Positions 26,093-33,341 are shown, counted from the first letter of the stretch. The stretch: 64,000 bases of DNA from Zophobihabitans entericus (GCF_011745665.1 NZ_CP050253.1:967418-1031417); one strand, 5' to 3'. Program-made: numbers and translations. The notes: generated from the letters alone by a model not told the origin.

Positions 26093-27643
26093 TTACTTTT
26101 TATTGAGTAGATTCAACACAACCTCACTAATCTGTTTCGCTAAAAAAGGCGGAACAGCATTACCCACCTGAACGTATTGCTGAGTTCGATTACCTTCAAA
26201 ATAATAATTATCGGGAAAAGTTTGTAGGCGAGCAGCTTCACGTACTGTTAAGCTACGGCATTGTGTTGGGTCGTAGTGAATAAAATAATGTCCATCTTTA
26301 GAGATATGACTGGTAATCGTCGTGGCAAATTTATCTGCTGACTGAACACGAAAACGATCAGCATGTGCCCCAGTTTCCCAATTAGCATGTTCTGGCGCCA
26401 GCTCTTTTGGAAAATCTTGTGATTTTGGTGAAGTTCCTTCATTAAGTAAGGCATAAACTGCACAAAAGACATAACGCAGTAAATCCGACTCAATATGTCC
26501 TCTGGTTTCATGATTGAGAACACATTGCAGATCTTTGTCCATCAGCCAGCTTTTTAACGGTTCTGGTATCAGCATTTCTTGACTATTATCATATTCACTA
26601 CTTTTGCGGGGTAGTCCTCTTTTAGGAGCTAGTTCTAATGCGTTAAATCCATCTCGCTTATCTTGCTCTTGTTTATCCATTAGCTTTTTTAACTGGACAA
26701 TATAATCAGAAACTATTTTAGCCCAGAGCTCTTCAGTATCTTCTTGTTTGGATAAGCCACTTCTGAGTGGTGGTAAATCATCGATAACACTTTTTACTGA
26801 AATAGAATCCGTTTCAGAAAGTTGTAAGGTATCCGGGATACCTTCAATATCACTTCTTACTCCTAATAAAATCACTCTGTGCCTTGCCTGGGGTATACCA
26901 TAACGTTCAGAACGAATTAAAAAATCAGATACATTTTTATAATCAGGATGAGCCGGGTCATCAGCGCTCGTCACCAGAGAATAAATTTTATACTCTGACA
27001 TATCAGGTGTATCAGTTGCCACGCTTGGATTACGTAAGTCTTTCAGAATATCAGGGAATATCAGTTTATCATTCACTTTGGCAGACAAAATACCTCTGAC
27101 ATTTTCCATGACAAACACTTCAGGTTTAGCGATCGACAATACTTTTAAATATTCTTTATATAAAAAATGTCGGTGATCGTCTTCCGCTTTATATTCCTTA
27201 TTACCGGCGTTACGTGAGCGGCCCGCCAGTGAGTAAGCCTGACAAGGCGGCCCCCCAATCACAACCTTAGTACCATCATGATTTTCAACGAGAGCTTGAA
27301 TTTTTGCATGAATCAGTTCATTATCCTCTCCCAGTGTTTGAGGGGCTTCTAATGTTTCTTCAAGTGCTTGAGCTGCTTCATCGGGGTATTTTTCAAAAAG
27401 TTGTTCTCGGGTGATTTTACCCTGTACATAATGATAATAGTCTTTTTTAGCCTCAGGATTACTTGCCAGTTTTCTAAATAAAGCTCTGGTAGTTAATGTT
27501 CTATGAGCGGAAGGATCTTTTTCTATCGAAACACCAATCTGAAAAGCGGTCTCCCCTGTAGATGTTTTACACGAACTAAAGCCTTCGCCTAAACCACCAG
27601 GTCCAGCAAATAAATCAATCACCAGAATTTTACTATCTTTCAT
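26093..27643 (-). CDS. drmMII: DNA (cytosine-5) methyltransferase, DISARM DrmMII type
   Basis: A 516-residue C5-methyltransferase. Motif I is DLFAGPGGLGEGF near the start. Motif IV is GGPPCQAYSLAG with catalytic Cys134. Motif VI is MENVRGIL, motif VIII is QARHRVILLG, and motifs IX/X are VREAARLQTFPD and VQVGNAVPP. It would mark host DNA so that DISARM ignores it. It is convergent with the drm operon (7 bp between stops) and divergent from vsr. A stand-alone Dcm-type enzyme is the alternative; the neighbouring drmAB favours DrmMII. Confidence 0.85.
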   Translation of the reverse strand: MKDSKILVIDLFAGPGGLGEGFSSCKTSTGETAFQIGVSIEKDPSAHRTLTTRALFRKLASNPEAKKDYYHYVQGKITREQLFEKYPDEAAQALEETLEAPQTLGEDNELIHAKIQALVENHDGTKVVIGGPPCQAYSLAGRSRNAGNKEYKAEDDHRHFLYKEYLKVLSIAKPEVFVMENVRGILSAKVNDKLIFPDILKDLRNPSVATDTPDMSEYKIYSLVTSADDPAHPDYKNVSDFLIRSERYGIPQARHRVILLGVRSDIEGIPDTLQLSETDSISVKSVIDDLPPLRSGLSKQEDTEELWAKIVSDYIVQLKKLMDKQEQDKRDGFNALELAPKRGLPRKSSEYDNSQEMLIPEPLKSWLMDKDLQCVLNHETRGHIESDLLRYVFCAVYALLNEGTSPKSQDFPKELAPEHANWETGAHADRFRVQSADKFATTITSHISKDGHYFIHYDPTQCRSLTVREAARLQTFPDNYYFEGNRTQQYVQVGNAVPPFLAKQISEVVLNLLNKK

Positions 27644-27829
27644 TCTATTAATATTATTTTAACCTCAATTTTCATGGCTAGTATGATACCAGGCTATGTT
27701 TTTTGAGCAATCAATTATTCTTATTTTCTGAATTTAATCCGCAAACAGACAGGTAATAGATAACATTTAATAACTCGGTTTATCAATGTTAGAATTGAAA
27801 AATTATTCACCAACAACTTAATAAACAAT
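27644..27829. promoter_or_regulatory. Divergent promoter region between methyltransferase and vsr
   Basis: 186-bp AT-rich gap between divergent genes; no specific element can be fixed. Confidence 0.4.
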
Positions 27830-28306
27830 ATGGCTGATGTTCACGATAAAGCAACGCGTAGTAAAAATATGCAGGCAATTAAAACAGAAGATACGTTTAT
27901 AGAACAACGTATGACACAGCTTTTATCCAGTTTAGGCGTTGAGTTTCAGGTTCAGGTCAAAGAGCTGCCAGGTAAGCCTGATTTTGTTATCGACTATTAT
28001 AAAGCGATTATTTTTACTCATGGTTGCTTCTGGCACAGGCATGATTGCCATCTATTTAAAATACCGCAAACCAGAACTGAATTTTGGTTAAATAAAATTG
28101 AAGACAACCGACAACGAGATAGAAAAGTTATTCATGAGCTAACTCAGTCGGACTGGAAAGTACTGATTATCTGGGAATGTGCGATCAGAGGAAAGCACAA
28201 GTTATCTGACCTAATGTTATCTGAGCGTATTGAAGAGTGGCTGTGTTCTTATGATTCCAGTGCTGAAATAGGTACATTGGGAATGAAGAAATATCTAGTA
28301 GGTTAA
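27830..28306 (+). CDS. vsr: Very short patch repair endonuclease
   Basis: A 158-residue Vsr endonuclease. Diagnostic motifs are DKATRSKNMQAIK at the start, KPDFVIDYYKAIIFTHGCFWH with the catalytic Asp and zinc-binding histidines and cysteines, and IIWECAIRGK near the C-terminus. Vsr nicks T:G mismatches that arise when 5-methylcytosine deaminates, starting repair. Pairing with the divergent C5-methyltransferase is therefore functional: it limits mutation caused by the modification arm of the island. Confidence 0.93.
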   Translation: MADVHDKATRSKNMQAIKTEDTFIEQRMTQLLSSLGVEFQVQVKELPGKPDFVIDYYKAIIFTHGCFWHRHDCHLFKIPQTRTEFWLNKIEDNRQRDRKVIHELTQSDWKVLIIWECAIRGKHKLSDLMLSERIEEWLCSYDSSAEIGTLGMKKYLVG

Positions 28307-28320
28307 ATTAACCCTTAGGA

Positions 28321-29193
28321 TTACTTTTTAAACACCTGTTCATGATGCCACTCAACAAACTTATTCTGTAACCAGTCTTTCTTCTCTTTAGGTATAAAAA
28401 TTGATTTACCTTCAAAGTTCCAAAACAGTTTATCTACAATTTCATTACCATTCACACCACTGGAAACAAGTAGCTTTAAGCCACTATTCAGACCAATCGC
28501 ACCCATATCAAACGCGGAGTGATGAATAGAACAAAGTGCTAGCCCATTATCTACCTCACAAGGGCCACCAAATTGTTTCCATTTAACATGAGCAGCTTCA
28601 AGACCAACAGGTGTACAATCTTGTTTTAGGTTATAACCACAAACAGCACACTGGTAGTTATAAGCACGAAGTACCGTTTGACGAAATTTAGGATTACGCT
28701 CACGATTGATTTCTGCCAGATCAAAACCCAGTTGGTTGGCTAGTCTATCTTGCTCACCCTCAGGCAACAGCTCACTCAAAATACGTTGTGCAAGCTTATC
28801 GATCTGTTTTGGCTTGTTTATAACGAGTTTATAAGCCTGTTCATCAAAACCACCTTGCACACCACATTCTATTAGTCTGTTACTAGTAGGTTCTTTGCTT
28901 TCTTGTTTTGGGTCTGTACAATTCTCAGCATTATTTAATTGCCAGAATCCATCACCTTTCAGGCGCCAGAATGGCATATTGGGGTAGTGTGTTTTGCGAT
29001 CCGGGCCAAAGCTATTTAATAGCTCTAATAAAGGCTGCTGGATTTCGGTTCCATAATCAAACAGGCGTTCGTGGCCTTGCTTGTATTGTGATAAGACATA
29101 AAGTAGTAATAAGGGTTTATGCGGCGCCCGTTGGTCACCTTTTTTCCAGATAGTGATATTAGCGATGGCTTGTTGTAATTGTTTGATATCCAT
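28321..29193 (-). CDS. HNH endonuclease, phosphorothioate/methyl-DNA-dependent type (McrA-like)
   Basis: A 290-residue protein. The N-terminal region (ITIWKKGDQRAPHKPLLLLY, then FGPDRKTHYPNMPFWRL) matches the sulfur-binding domain of ScoMcrA-like type IV enzymes that recognise phosphorothioate DNA. The C-terminal HNH nuclease has CAVCGYNL, LEAAHVKW, VDNGLALCSIHHSAFD. Such enzymes cut modified foreign DNA. It is convergent with vsr, 14 bp apart at the stops, and has its own promoter to the right. If it also sensed 5mC it would conflict with the adjacent methyltransferase, so a phosphorothioate preference or a distinct sequence context is likely; this is inference. Confidence 0.8.
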   Translation of the reverse strand: MDIKQLQQAIANITIWKKGDQRAPHKPLLLLYVLSQYKQGHERLFDYGTEIQQPLLELLNSFGPDRKTHYPNMPFWRLKGDGFWQLNNAENCTDPKQESKEPTSNRLIECGVQGGFDEQAYKLVINKPKQIDKLAQRILSELLPEGEQDRLANQLGFDLAEINRERNPKFRQTVLRAYNYQCAVCGYNLKQDCTPVGLEAAHVKWKQFGGPCEVDNGLALCSIHHSAFDMGAIGLNSGLKLLVSSGVNGNEIVDKLFWNFEGKSIFIPKEKKDWLQNKFVEWHHEQVFKK

Positions 29194-29310
29194 ATTATTT
29201 ACAAACGTTTATATGAAACAATGTAACTAATATACAGCATTTTTGAGATAGAGCTTATAAAATTTTATTTACTGTAGATTGTTGATTTAAAAAAGATATC
29301 AGTTAAAACA

Positions 29311-29346
29311 AAAAAAGCCGATAGAAGATAAAATCAACTACCGGCT
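29311..29346 (-). terminator. Terminator of the minus-strand ncRNA
   Basis: In the minus-strand transcript AGCCGGUAG pairs with CUAUCGGCU (one G-U pair) and is followed by seven U residues. Confidence 0.8.
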
Positions 29347-29687
29347 AAAGAGGAGTGAATGAGTCTCCTCGGATCTGAAGTTTTGTAACATGGGGTAGTG
29401 CTACAAAACTTAAAATAGGGTAGAAAGCGTTCCCTCGCAGCTTAACAATACGACACAAGTTTCCTTGCTAGTTTGTTAAGTATCGATAGTTAGCAATTTA
29501 ACTATCTGTCCACTAAACTTTCTCTATTTGCATCAGTAGTAAAAAGCGTCCTTGCTTTAAAGTACTCCATGTGTATTTTCTTTCTACTAACGTTTCGATA
29601 TCAAAATATCAAAGCAAACGAAGTTAGGTAATCACGAGAATAGAAGCATTAATTAGTAATTTACTAGCTAACAACTTTCCTTTCTTG
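29311..29687 (-). ncRNA. Candidate CsrB/RsmZ-like regulatory RNA
   Basis: On the minus strand a promoter (TTGCGA at 29722-29717, 17-bp spacer, TATTAT at 29699-29694) is followed by about 375 nt without a meaningful ORF, ending in a strong terminator (29346-29311). The RNA would contain about seven GGA motifs, several in hairpin loops: AAAGC-AAGGAC-GCTTT (29558-29543), GCG-AGGGAA-CGC (29438-29427), CAAG-GAAA-CTTG (29467-29456) and GAG-GAGA-CTC (29370-29361). Repeated GGA-loop hairpins are how CsrB/C and RsmY/Z bind and titrate CsrA. A 10-bp perfect hairpin (29411-29378) precedes the terminator. Function is inferred from this architecture only. Confidence 0.5.
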
Positions 29688-29693
29688 ATATGC

Positions 29694-29722
29694 ATAATAC
29701 ACTAAGATATTTTTTATCGCAA
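29694..29722 (-). promoter_or_regulatory. Promoter of the candidate sRNA
   Basis: TTGCGA and TATTAT with 17-bp spacing, reading leftward. About 200 bp upstream (29882-29898) a partly palindromic AAGTTAGATTTCTTACT has one half-site like the GTAAG of UvrY/GacA sites; the match is weak. Confidence 0.5.
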
Positions 29723-30170
29723 ATTAATTAAGGTAAAAATGTGATTAATAACACAATTATCTGCTAAAAATACGTAATAATAAGTCCAAAATAAGTCCAG
29801 TTATTTTTTATTTTGAAATAAGTAATGAGAGAACTGTATAAATATTAATAGTAAATTTTTGAAAACATAATAACTAACAATAAGTTAGATTTCTTACTGG
29901 ATATTTAATCAATTAAAATGAACTAAAATATTATTTATTATTATAAATAATAAATTGAGCGAGGGATGAAAGTACATATTGAAAGAGTAAATTATTTATC
30001 TGAGTTACATATAAAGGTTAGAAAAATAATTTATTGTTAGTTGTAATTTATTATCCGAACGTTTCAAATGAAAGATGGGGGAGTTGGTTGGAGTGAGAGG
30101 AAAGTTTTTTTTGTAATTGACTATAGTTCAAGATGCTTAATGAGAGTTATCTCTATGATCTTTATAGAGA
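29723..30170. other. AT-rich stretch with no recognisable gene
   Basis: About 450 bp with no ORF that looks real on either strand. A 37-codon open frame near 30,069 has no convincing ribosome site and no family. Confidence 0.5.
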
Positions 30171-30218
30171 AAATGCAATAAATTCAATTTTATAACCTTT
30201 TGATTTTATTGCATTTTT
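30171..30218. terminator. Bidirectional hairpin terminator
   Basis: AAATGCAATAAA at 30171-30182 pairs with TTTTATTGCATTT at 30204-30216, followed by a T-run and preceded by A residues on the other strand. It follows the small minus-strand ORF at 30223-30393 and may terminate it. Confidence 0.6.
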
Positions 30219-30222
30219 TATT

Positions 30223-30393
30223 TTAACTAAACAGTACCGCTATCTCTTGAACTGATTGTTTAACATAGAAGCGTTGATTATTATCATCAATGATGATTGA
30301 TTTAAAACCGTTCTCATCATCTTCACAAGCTTGAACCTGATAGATGTAATCTACATTGATCATATGATTATCATCGAGCTTTAGAAATCTCAT
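30223..30393 (-). CDS. Small acidic protein, 56 residues, unknown
   Basis: A short ORF with a good ribosome site (AGAGGAAACG before ATG). It starts MRFLKLDDNHMINVDYIYQV and continues with an acidic turn, KSIIIDDNNQRFYVKQSV and EIAVLF. The alternating hydrophobic pattern suggests a small beta-rich fold, loosely like FlbD or other 55-70-residue proteins. It lies between the tailocin repressor and a terminator and could be a tailocin-linked or island gene. No function can be stated. Confidence 0.5.
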   Translation of the reverse strand: MRFLKLDDNHMINVDYIYQVQACEDDENGFKSIIIDDNNQRFYVKQSVQEIAVLFS

Positions 30394-30563
30394 TATCGTT
30401 TCCTCTTTTTATTCATTGCACAACCAGATGTCACACGCTGGTCTACAATATGTTGAAAAATATTATTATGATTAATCCAATGGTATAAACAAATTGTGAC
30501 ATATTTATTTTAAACTTATTGTTTATTTAAATCAAACTTTTTGTTTAAAAATAAAAAGGAAGG

Positions 30564-30590
30564 AAAAAGCTAAATATAATTATTTAGCTT
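30564..30590 (-). terminator. Terminator of the tailocin repressor gene
   Basis: AAGCTAAATA (30567-30576) and TATTTAGCTT (30581-30590) form a perfect 10-bp stem; on the minus strand it ends in a U-run. It lies 8 bp beyond the repressor stop. Confidence 0.75.
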
Positions 30591-30597
30591 TTATAGA

Positions 30598-31296
30598 TTA
30601 AACGATAGAGGAGATCCACCAGACGCGACCAATGACAGTGAAGTCACCAGATTCAATTTGTTCTTTATAGACAATCTCATCTTTATAATCAGGATTATAT
30701 GAACGAACTGTGATACTGCCATCAGAATTTTGAATCAGAATTTTTATTTTTTGAACATCACCAATACGAATCGCATACATTTTACCATCACGAACAATCT
30801 TATCAGCAGTATTAATTGATACTGTATCATTATCTGATAGTTTAGGTTCCATACTATCACCGGTGACCCGTACAACTTTCAGGTTTTCAACATTAATACC
30901 TTCACGTTTTAGTGTATAGGCTCTAAAAGGTAGTGTGTACATCTCTTCACCTTCAGTGTTACAGTAGCCATCTCCTGCTGATAGATGTACATCAAGTACC
31001 GGAACTTCTACAAATTCTGTATTTGTTGGTGCCATGTCTTCCCATTCAACTGGTTTTAAACGTGACTGTTTAAAATTAGGTTCTGAATTATCTGCTTCAC
31101 CCATCCCAAAAAGTAACCAGTTCAGTGAATATCCGGTTTTTTCACAGATAAGTCTGGCTACATTTTTACTCATAGAATTACGCTTAAGCCAGTTAGTGAC
31201 TGATTGTGGAGAGGCATCTGCAAGCTTTGCCAGCTCTGTTTGATTCAGGTTTTGCTCAAGCATAATATGCTTAAGTCGATCCGATAATGTGCTCAT
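30598..31296 (-). CDS. LexA/CI-like repressor with S24 peptidase domain
   Basis: A 232-residue repressor. The N-terminal HTH (about 1-60) includes NQTELAKLADASPQSVTNWLKR. The C-terminal S24 domain has a likely cleavage site in HLSAGDGY (Ala-Gly), nucleophile Ser148 in VTGDSMEPKLSDND and the base Lys at about 183-185 in DVQKIKIL. Such repressors self-cleave with RecA after DNA damage, so the tailocin should be SOS-induced. The gene is divergent from the antiterminator gene, with operator-like repeats between. Confidence 0.9.
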   Translation of the reverse strand: MSTLSDRLKHIMLEQNLNQTELAKLADASPQSVTNWLKRNSMSKNVARLICEKTGYSLNWLLFGMGEADNSEPNFKQSRLKPVEWEDMAPTNTEFVEVPVLDVHLSAGDGYCNTEGEEMYTLPFRAYTLKREGINVENLKVVRVTGDSMEPKLSDNDTVSINTADKIVRDGKMYAIRIGDVQKIKILIQNSDGSITVRSYNPDYKDEIVYKEQIESGDFTVIGRVWWISSIV

Positions 31297-31450
31297 GTTC
31301 TTGTCCTCCGGTACTTTTTCAATCTAAGTAGATTATTAAACAAACAGTTGAAAATGTAAATAAACATTTTGTTAATTTTATGTTGACATGGTTGCGCATT
31401 TGCGTTAACATTTTGTGTATAAATTCGGAATTCTATAAGGATGAAAAATA
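31297..31450. promoter_or_regulatory. Operator/promoter region between repressor and antiterminator genes
   Basis: A rightward promoter TTGACA (31383-31388), 17-bp spacer, TAACAT (31406-31411) drives the antiterminator gene. AACATTTTGT occurs at 31363 and again at 31407, 44 bp apart, and a related inverted copy GTTGAAAATGT lies at 31347-31357. The second copy overlaps the -10. These are probable operators for the S24 repressor. Confidence 0.55.
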
Positions 31451-31804
31451 ATGAGAGACATTAAAACAGTATTAAAAGCTTGGGCAAATGTGCGTGTCAG
31501 TAAACGTGTTGGAACGGAATTTCCTTCTCATGCCGCAGGTTTCCAGTCATGTTATAGCGGGCCTGATTTTCGGGTGTTTTTGACAGAGGATGAAGCCGAG
31601 TTAGTTGACCGCTCTGTATTGAGATTACGACGTTCAGACCCATATTCTCATGCTGTTTTAACTTCTTATTATCTCAAAAATATTTCTTGTAACAGACAAG
31701 CAAAAGTGTTGGGTAAACGCCCACATGCAATTTCAGAAACACTCACAAATGCTGAGAAGTATATTCTGGCTAAGCTGGATGATGTGATGGAAATTGCTGC
31801 ATAA
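31451..31804 (+). CDS. Q-type late antitermination protein
   Basis: A 117-residue protein starting MRDIKTVLKAWANVRV, with AAGFQSCY, a middle helix pair and LTSYYLKNISCNRQAKVLGK ending in a helical tail. This pattern fits the Q family of lambdoid phages of the phage 82/21 kind (Phage_antitermQ). It would load onto RNA polymerase at the late promoter just downstream and let it pass the two terminators before the lysis genes. It is the only regulator on the rightward strand. Confidence 0.75.
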   Translation: MRDIKTVLKAWANVRVSKRVGTEFPSHAAGFQSCYSGPDFRVFLTEDEAELVDRSVLRLRRSDPYSHAVLTSYYLKNISCNRQAKVLGKRPHAISETLTNAEKYILAKLDDVMEIAA

Positions 31805-31823
31805 AAATATTTTAAACAAAATG

Positions 31824-31852
31824 TTGATTTTGCGAATTGGTTCATATATAAT
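31824..31852 (+). promoter_or_regulatory. Late promoter (pR'-like)
   Basis: TTGATT (31824-31829), 17-bp spacer, TATAAT (31847-31852). A short hairpin TGGAC-GTCCA follows at 31863-31878, then two terminators. This is the layout of a Q-dependent late promoter. Confidence 0.65.
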
Positions 31853-31885
31853 AACTACAAATTGGACGTTTATGTCCATTACTTA

Positions 31886-31910
31886 AACCCGGCTCTGTCG
31901 GGTTTTTTAT
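31886..31910 (+). terminator. First terminator downstream of the late promoter (tR'-like)
   Basis: AACCCG and CGGGTT form the stem, followed by a T-run, about 35 bp after the late promoter. Confidence 0.75.
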
Positions 31911-31950
31911 TGCCTGCAATAAAACATCATCTTTAAACATGAAATTGAAA

Positions 31951-31974
31951 CCCTGACTCAAAATCAGGTTTTTT
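31951..31974 (+). terminator. Second terminator before the lysis genes
   Basis: CCTGA and TCAGG stem (31952-31956 with 31964-31968) followed by six T. Tandem terminators before the lysis genes imply antitermination control. Confidence 0.65.
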
Positions 31975-32095
31975 GTTTATATGTTATTAACCAAATTAAG
32001 GAGTACGCAGACACATACTCTCAACAAATCCTATACAGAAGAGCTGCGTTAACTCCTTTCCTTTTATTAATTTAAAAGCCCAAGAGGGCATGAGA

Positions 32096-32428
32096 ATGAA
32101 CAAAATGCCTTATAAAAATAATGATTTTTTTGCCTCTGTCATTGACTGGCTATATCAGAATTATCCACTGATTTATGGTGCTATTTTAGCTGTCTTAATT
32201 GCTTATGTACGACTGGTTTACGATGGTGTTGATGGGCGTAAAAAGTGGATTGAAGCCATTTTGTGCGGAGCATTAGCACTGGCTGCCAGTAGTGCTCTTG
32301 ATTATTTTGGCTTACCACAAAGTTTGAGTCCTTTCATCGGGGGGATGATTGGATTTTTAGGTGTTGAAAAATTAAGAGCATTTTCAATGGCATTTTTTGA
32401 ACGCAGATCAAAAGGAAACAAAGAATGA
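32096..32428 (+). CDS. Holin, lambda S family, with dual-start motif
   Basis: The holin is about 110 residues with three hydrophobic helices (PLIYGAILAVLIAYVRLVY; KKWIEAILCGALALAASSALDYFGL; FIGGMIGFLGVEKL), like lambda S. There are two starts: ATG 32090 gives MRMNKM, and ATG 32096 is the better one because AAGAGGG (32082-32088) is well spaced only from it. In lambda, MKM gives the antiholin S107 from the first start and holin S105 from the second. A GCCC-AAGA-GGGC hairpin (32078-32089) overlaps the ribosome site, as lambda's sdi structure does. The stop overlaps the next start (ATGA). Confidence 0.85.
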   Translation: MNKMPYKNNDFFASVIDWLYQNYPLIYGAILAVLIAYVRLVYDGVDGRKKWIEAILCGALALAASSALDYFGLPQSLSPFIGGMIGFLGVEKLRAFSMAFFERRSKGNKE

Positions 32429-32766
32429 GTTTATCAGTTAAACAGAGCAAATTTACCTTAATGGTCGCTCAGTTGATCTTGTGGGCCAACGAACAAGGTT
32501 ACCAGTTAACTTTTGGTGAAGCATACCGAACTCCGGAACAAGCCAAGATCTATGCTGAAAAAGGATTGGGAATAAAAAATAGTTTGCATTGTTATCGTTT
32601 AGCGGTTGATTTCAATTTATTTGTTAATGGCGTTTATCAAACCAAAACAGAGGCTTACCGGCCTTTGGGAAAATACTGGAAATCACTGGGTGGCGCCTGG
32701 GGTGGGGACTTTGAATCTTTCCCTGATGGCAATCATTTTAGCCTTGAACATAATGGAACCAGATAA
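32425..32766 (+). CDS. Peptidoglycan endopeptidase (M15 family endolysin)
   Basis: A 113-residue enzyme with the M15/VanY-like metal-binding pattern: YRTPEQAKIYAEKGLGIKNS, SLHCYRLAVDFNLF (His and Asp ligands) and DGNHFSLEH (His ligand). It would cut cross-link peptides of peptidoglycan after the holin opens the inner membrane; no secretion signal is visible, as expected for a holin-dependent enzyme. Start and stop overlap neighbours (ATGA; last base shared with Rz). Confidence 0.88.
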   Translation: MSLSVKQSKFTLMVAQLILWANEQGYQLTFGEAYRTPEQAKIYAEKGLGIKNSLHCYRLAVDFNLFVNGVYQTKTEAYRPLGKYWKSLGGAWGGDFESFPDGNHFSLEHNGTR

Positions 32767-33122
32767 TGACTCAATTTAAATATATTGCGGTAATAATTTT
32801 GGTTGTTTTATGTATTTGGCTATATAGCAGTAATCAAAGTCTGAAAGAACAGAGAGAGCAGCTTTCTCTTCAGTTAAAGAGCACACAGGAAACATTAATT
32901 TTTATGCAAACCGAGAATATAAGAATTAATGAAATTAATCAGATAAATAGTCGTCATATTCAGCAGTTAGTTTATGAATCAAATACGATTAGAGAATCGA
33001 TTAAAGAGGCATTAAAAAATGAAACGTGTACTACTGTCACTATTCCTGTTGATGTGGTTGACCAGCTGCGCTCGCACGCAGAGCGTATTCGTACAGCAGA
33101 CAGTGCCAGCCAATCTGACTAA
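32766..33122 (+). CDS. Inner-membrane spanin subunit Rz
   Basis: A 118-residue protein with one N-terminal helix (YIAVIILVVLCIWLY) and a long periplasmic coiled coil (about residues 25-85), the usual i-spanin form. With Rz1 it fuses the inner and outer membranes in the last lysis step. It contains the Rz1 start within its C-terminal part. Confidence 0.85.
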   Translation: MTQFKYIAVIILVVLCIWLYSSNQSLKEQREQLSLQLKSTQETLIFMQTENIRINEINQINSRHIQQLVYESNTIRESIKEALKNETCTTVTIPVDVVDQLRSHAERIRTADSASQSD

Positions 33123-33261
33123 ATTATGTATACCACCAAATCCTCCGACCAATATGACCTGGGGAGATTCTGTTGAATATAACGAAACTTTATTACATCT
33201 GCTTGAAGTTTGTAATGCTGATAAGCGAGCAATCAGAAAAATTTTATCAACACCGAATTAA
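33019..33261 (+). CDS. Outer-membrane lipoprotein spanin subunit Rz1
   Basis: An 80-residue protein in another frame that begins inside rz and runs 139 bp beyond it. The lipobox LTSC with lipidated Cys17 follows MKRVLLSLFLLMW. A proline-rich stretch (PPNPPT) fits Rz1 proteins. The partial nesting of rz1 in rz is the common overlapped arrangement. Confidence 0.88.
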   Translation: MKRVLLSLFLLMWLTSCARTQSVFVQQTVPANLTKLCIPPNPPTNMTWGDSVEYNETLLHLLEVCNADKRAIRKILSTPN

Positions 33262-33317
33262 TTGATCTCAAGTGAGCTCAATTTTTACCGTTCTTGCATA
33301 AGAACAAAACAACAACC

Positions 33318-33341
33318 AGCCACAATAATGTGGCTTTTTTT
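33318..33341 (+). terminator. Terminator between lysis and tail genes
   Basis: AGCCAC and GTGGCT stem followed by seven T. It is preceded by a GTTCTT-AAGAAC hairpin (33289-33304). If the late transcript must pass it, it also depends on the Q-type factor. Confidence 0.7.

Larger units (their letters stand above)
15584..29193. other. DISARM-like defence island with methyltransferase, Vsr, GIY-YIG and HNH nucleases
   Basis: Six plus-strand genes in tight order (two unknowns, NERD helicase, DrmA, DrmB, GIY-YIG), a convergent C5-cytosine methyltransferase, then vsr, then a convergent HNH nuclease. The hallmark pair DrmA/DrmB plus a 5mC methyltransferase defines DISARM class 2. The PLD nuclease DrmC is not visible. 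Base composition is visibly richer in G+C than in the satellite to the left, so it has a separate origin. Confidence 0.8.

Noticed and set aside
29311-29620. A CRISPR array or tandem repeat because of three similar 16-nt motifs
   Set aside because: The units are imperfect, unevenly spaced and each is part of its own hairpin; there are no regular spacers or cas genes.
29311-29687. Retron msr-msd or known RNAs such as 6S, RNase P RNA or GcvB
   Set aside because: No reverse transcriptase gene is adjacent and the sequence lacks the conserved cores of those RNAs; GGA-loop hairpins fit a Csr-type RNA better.
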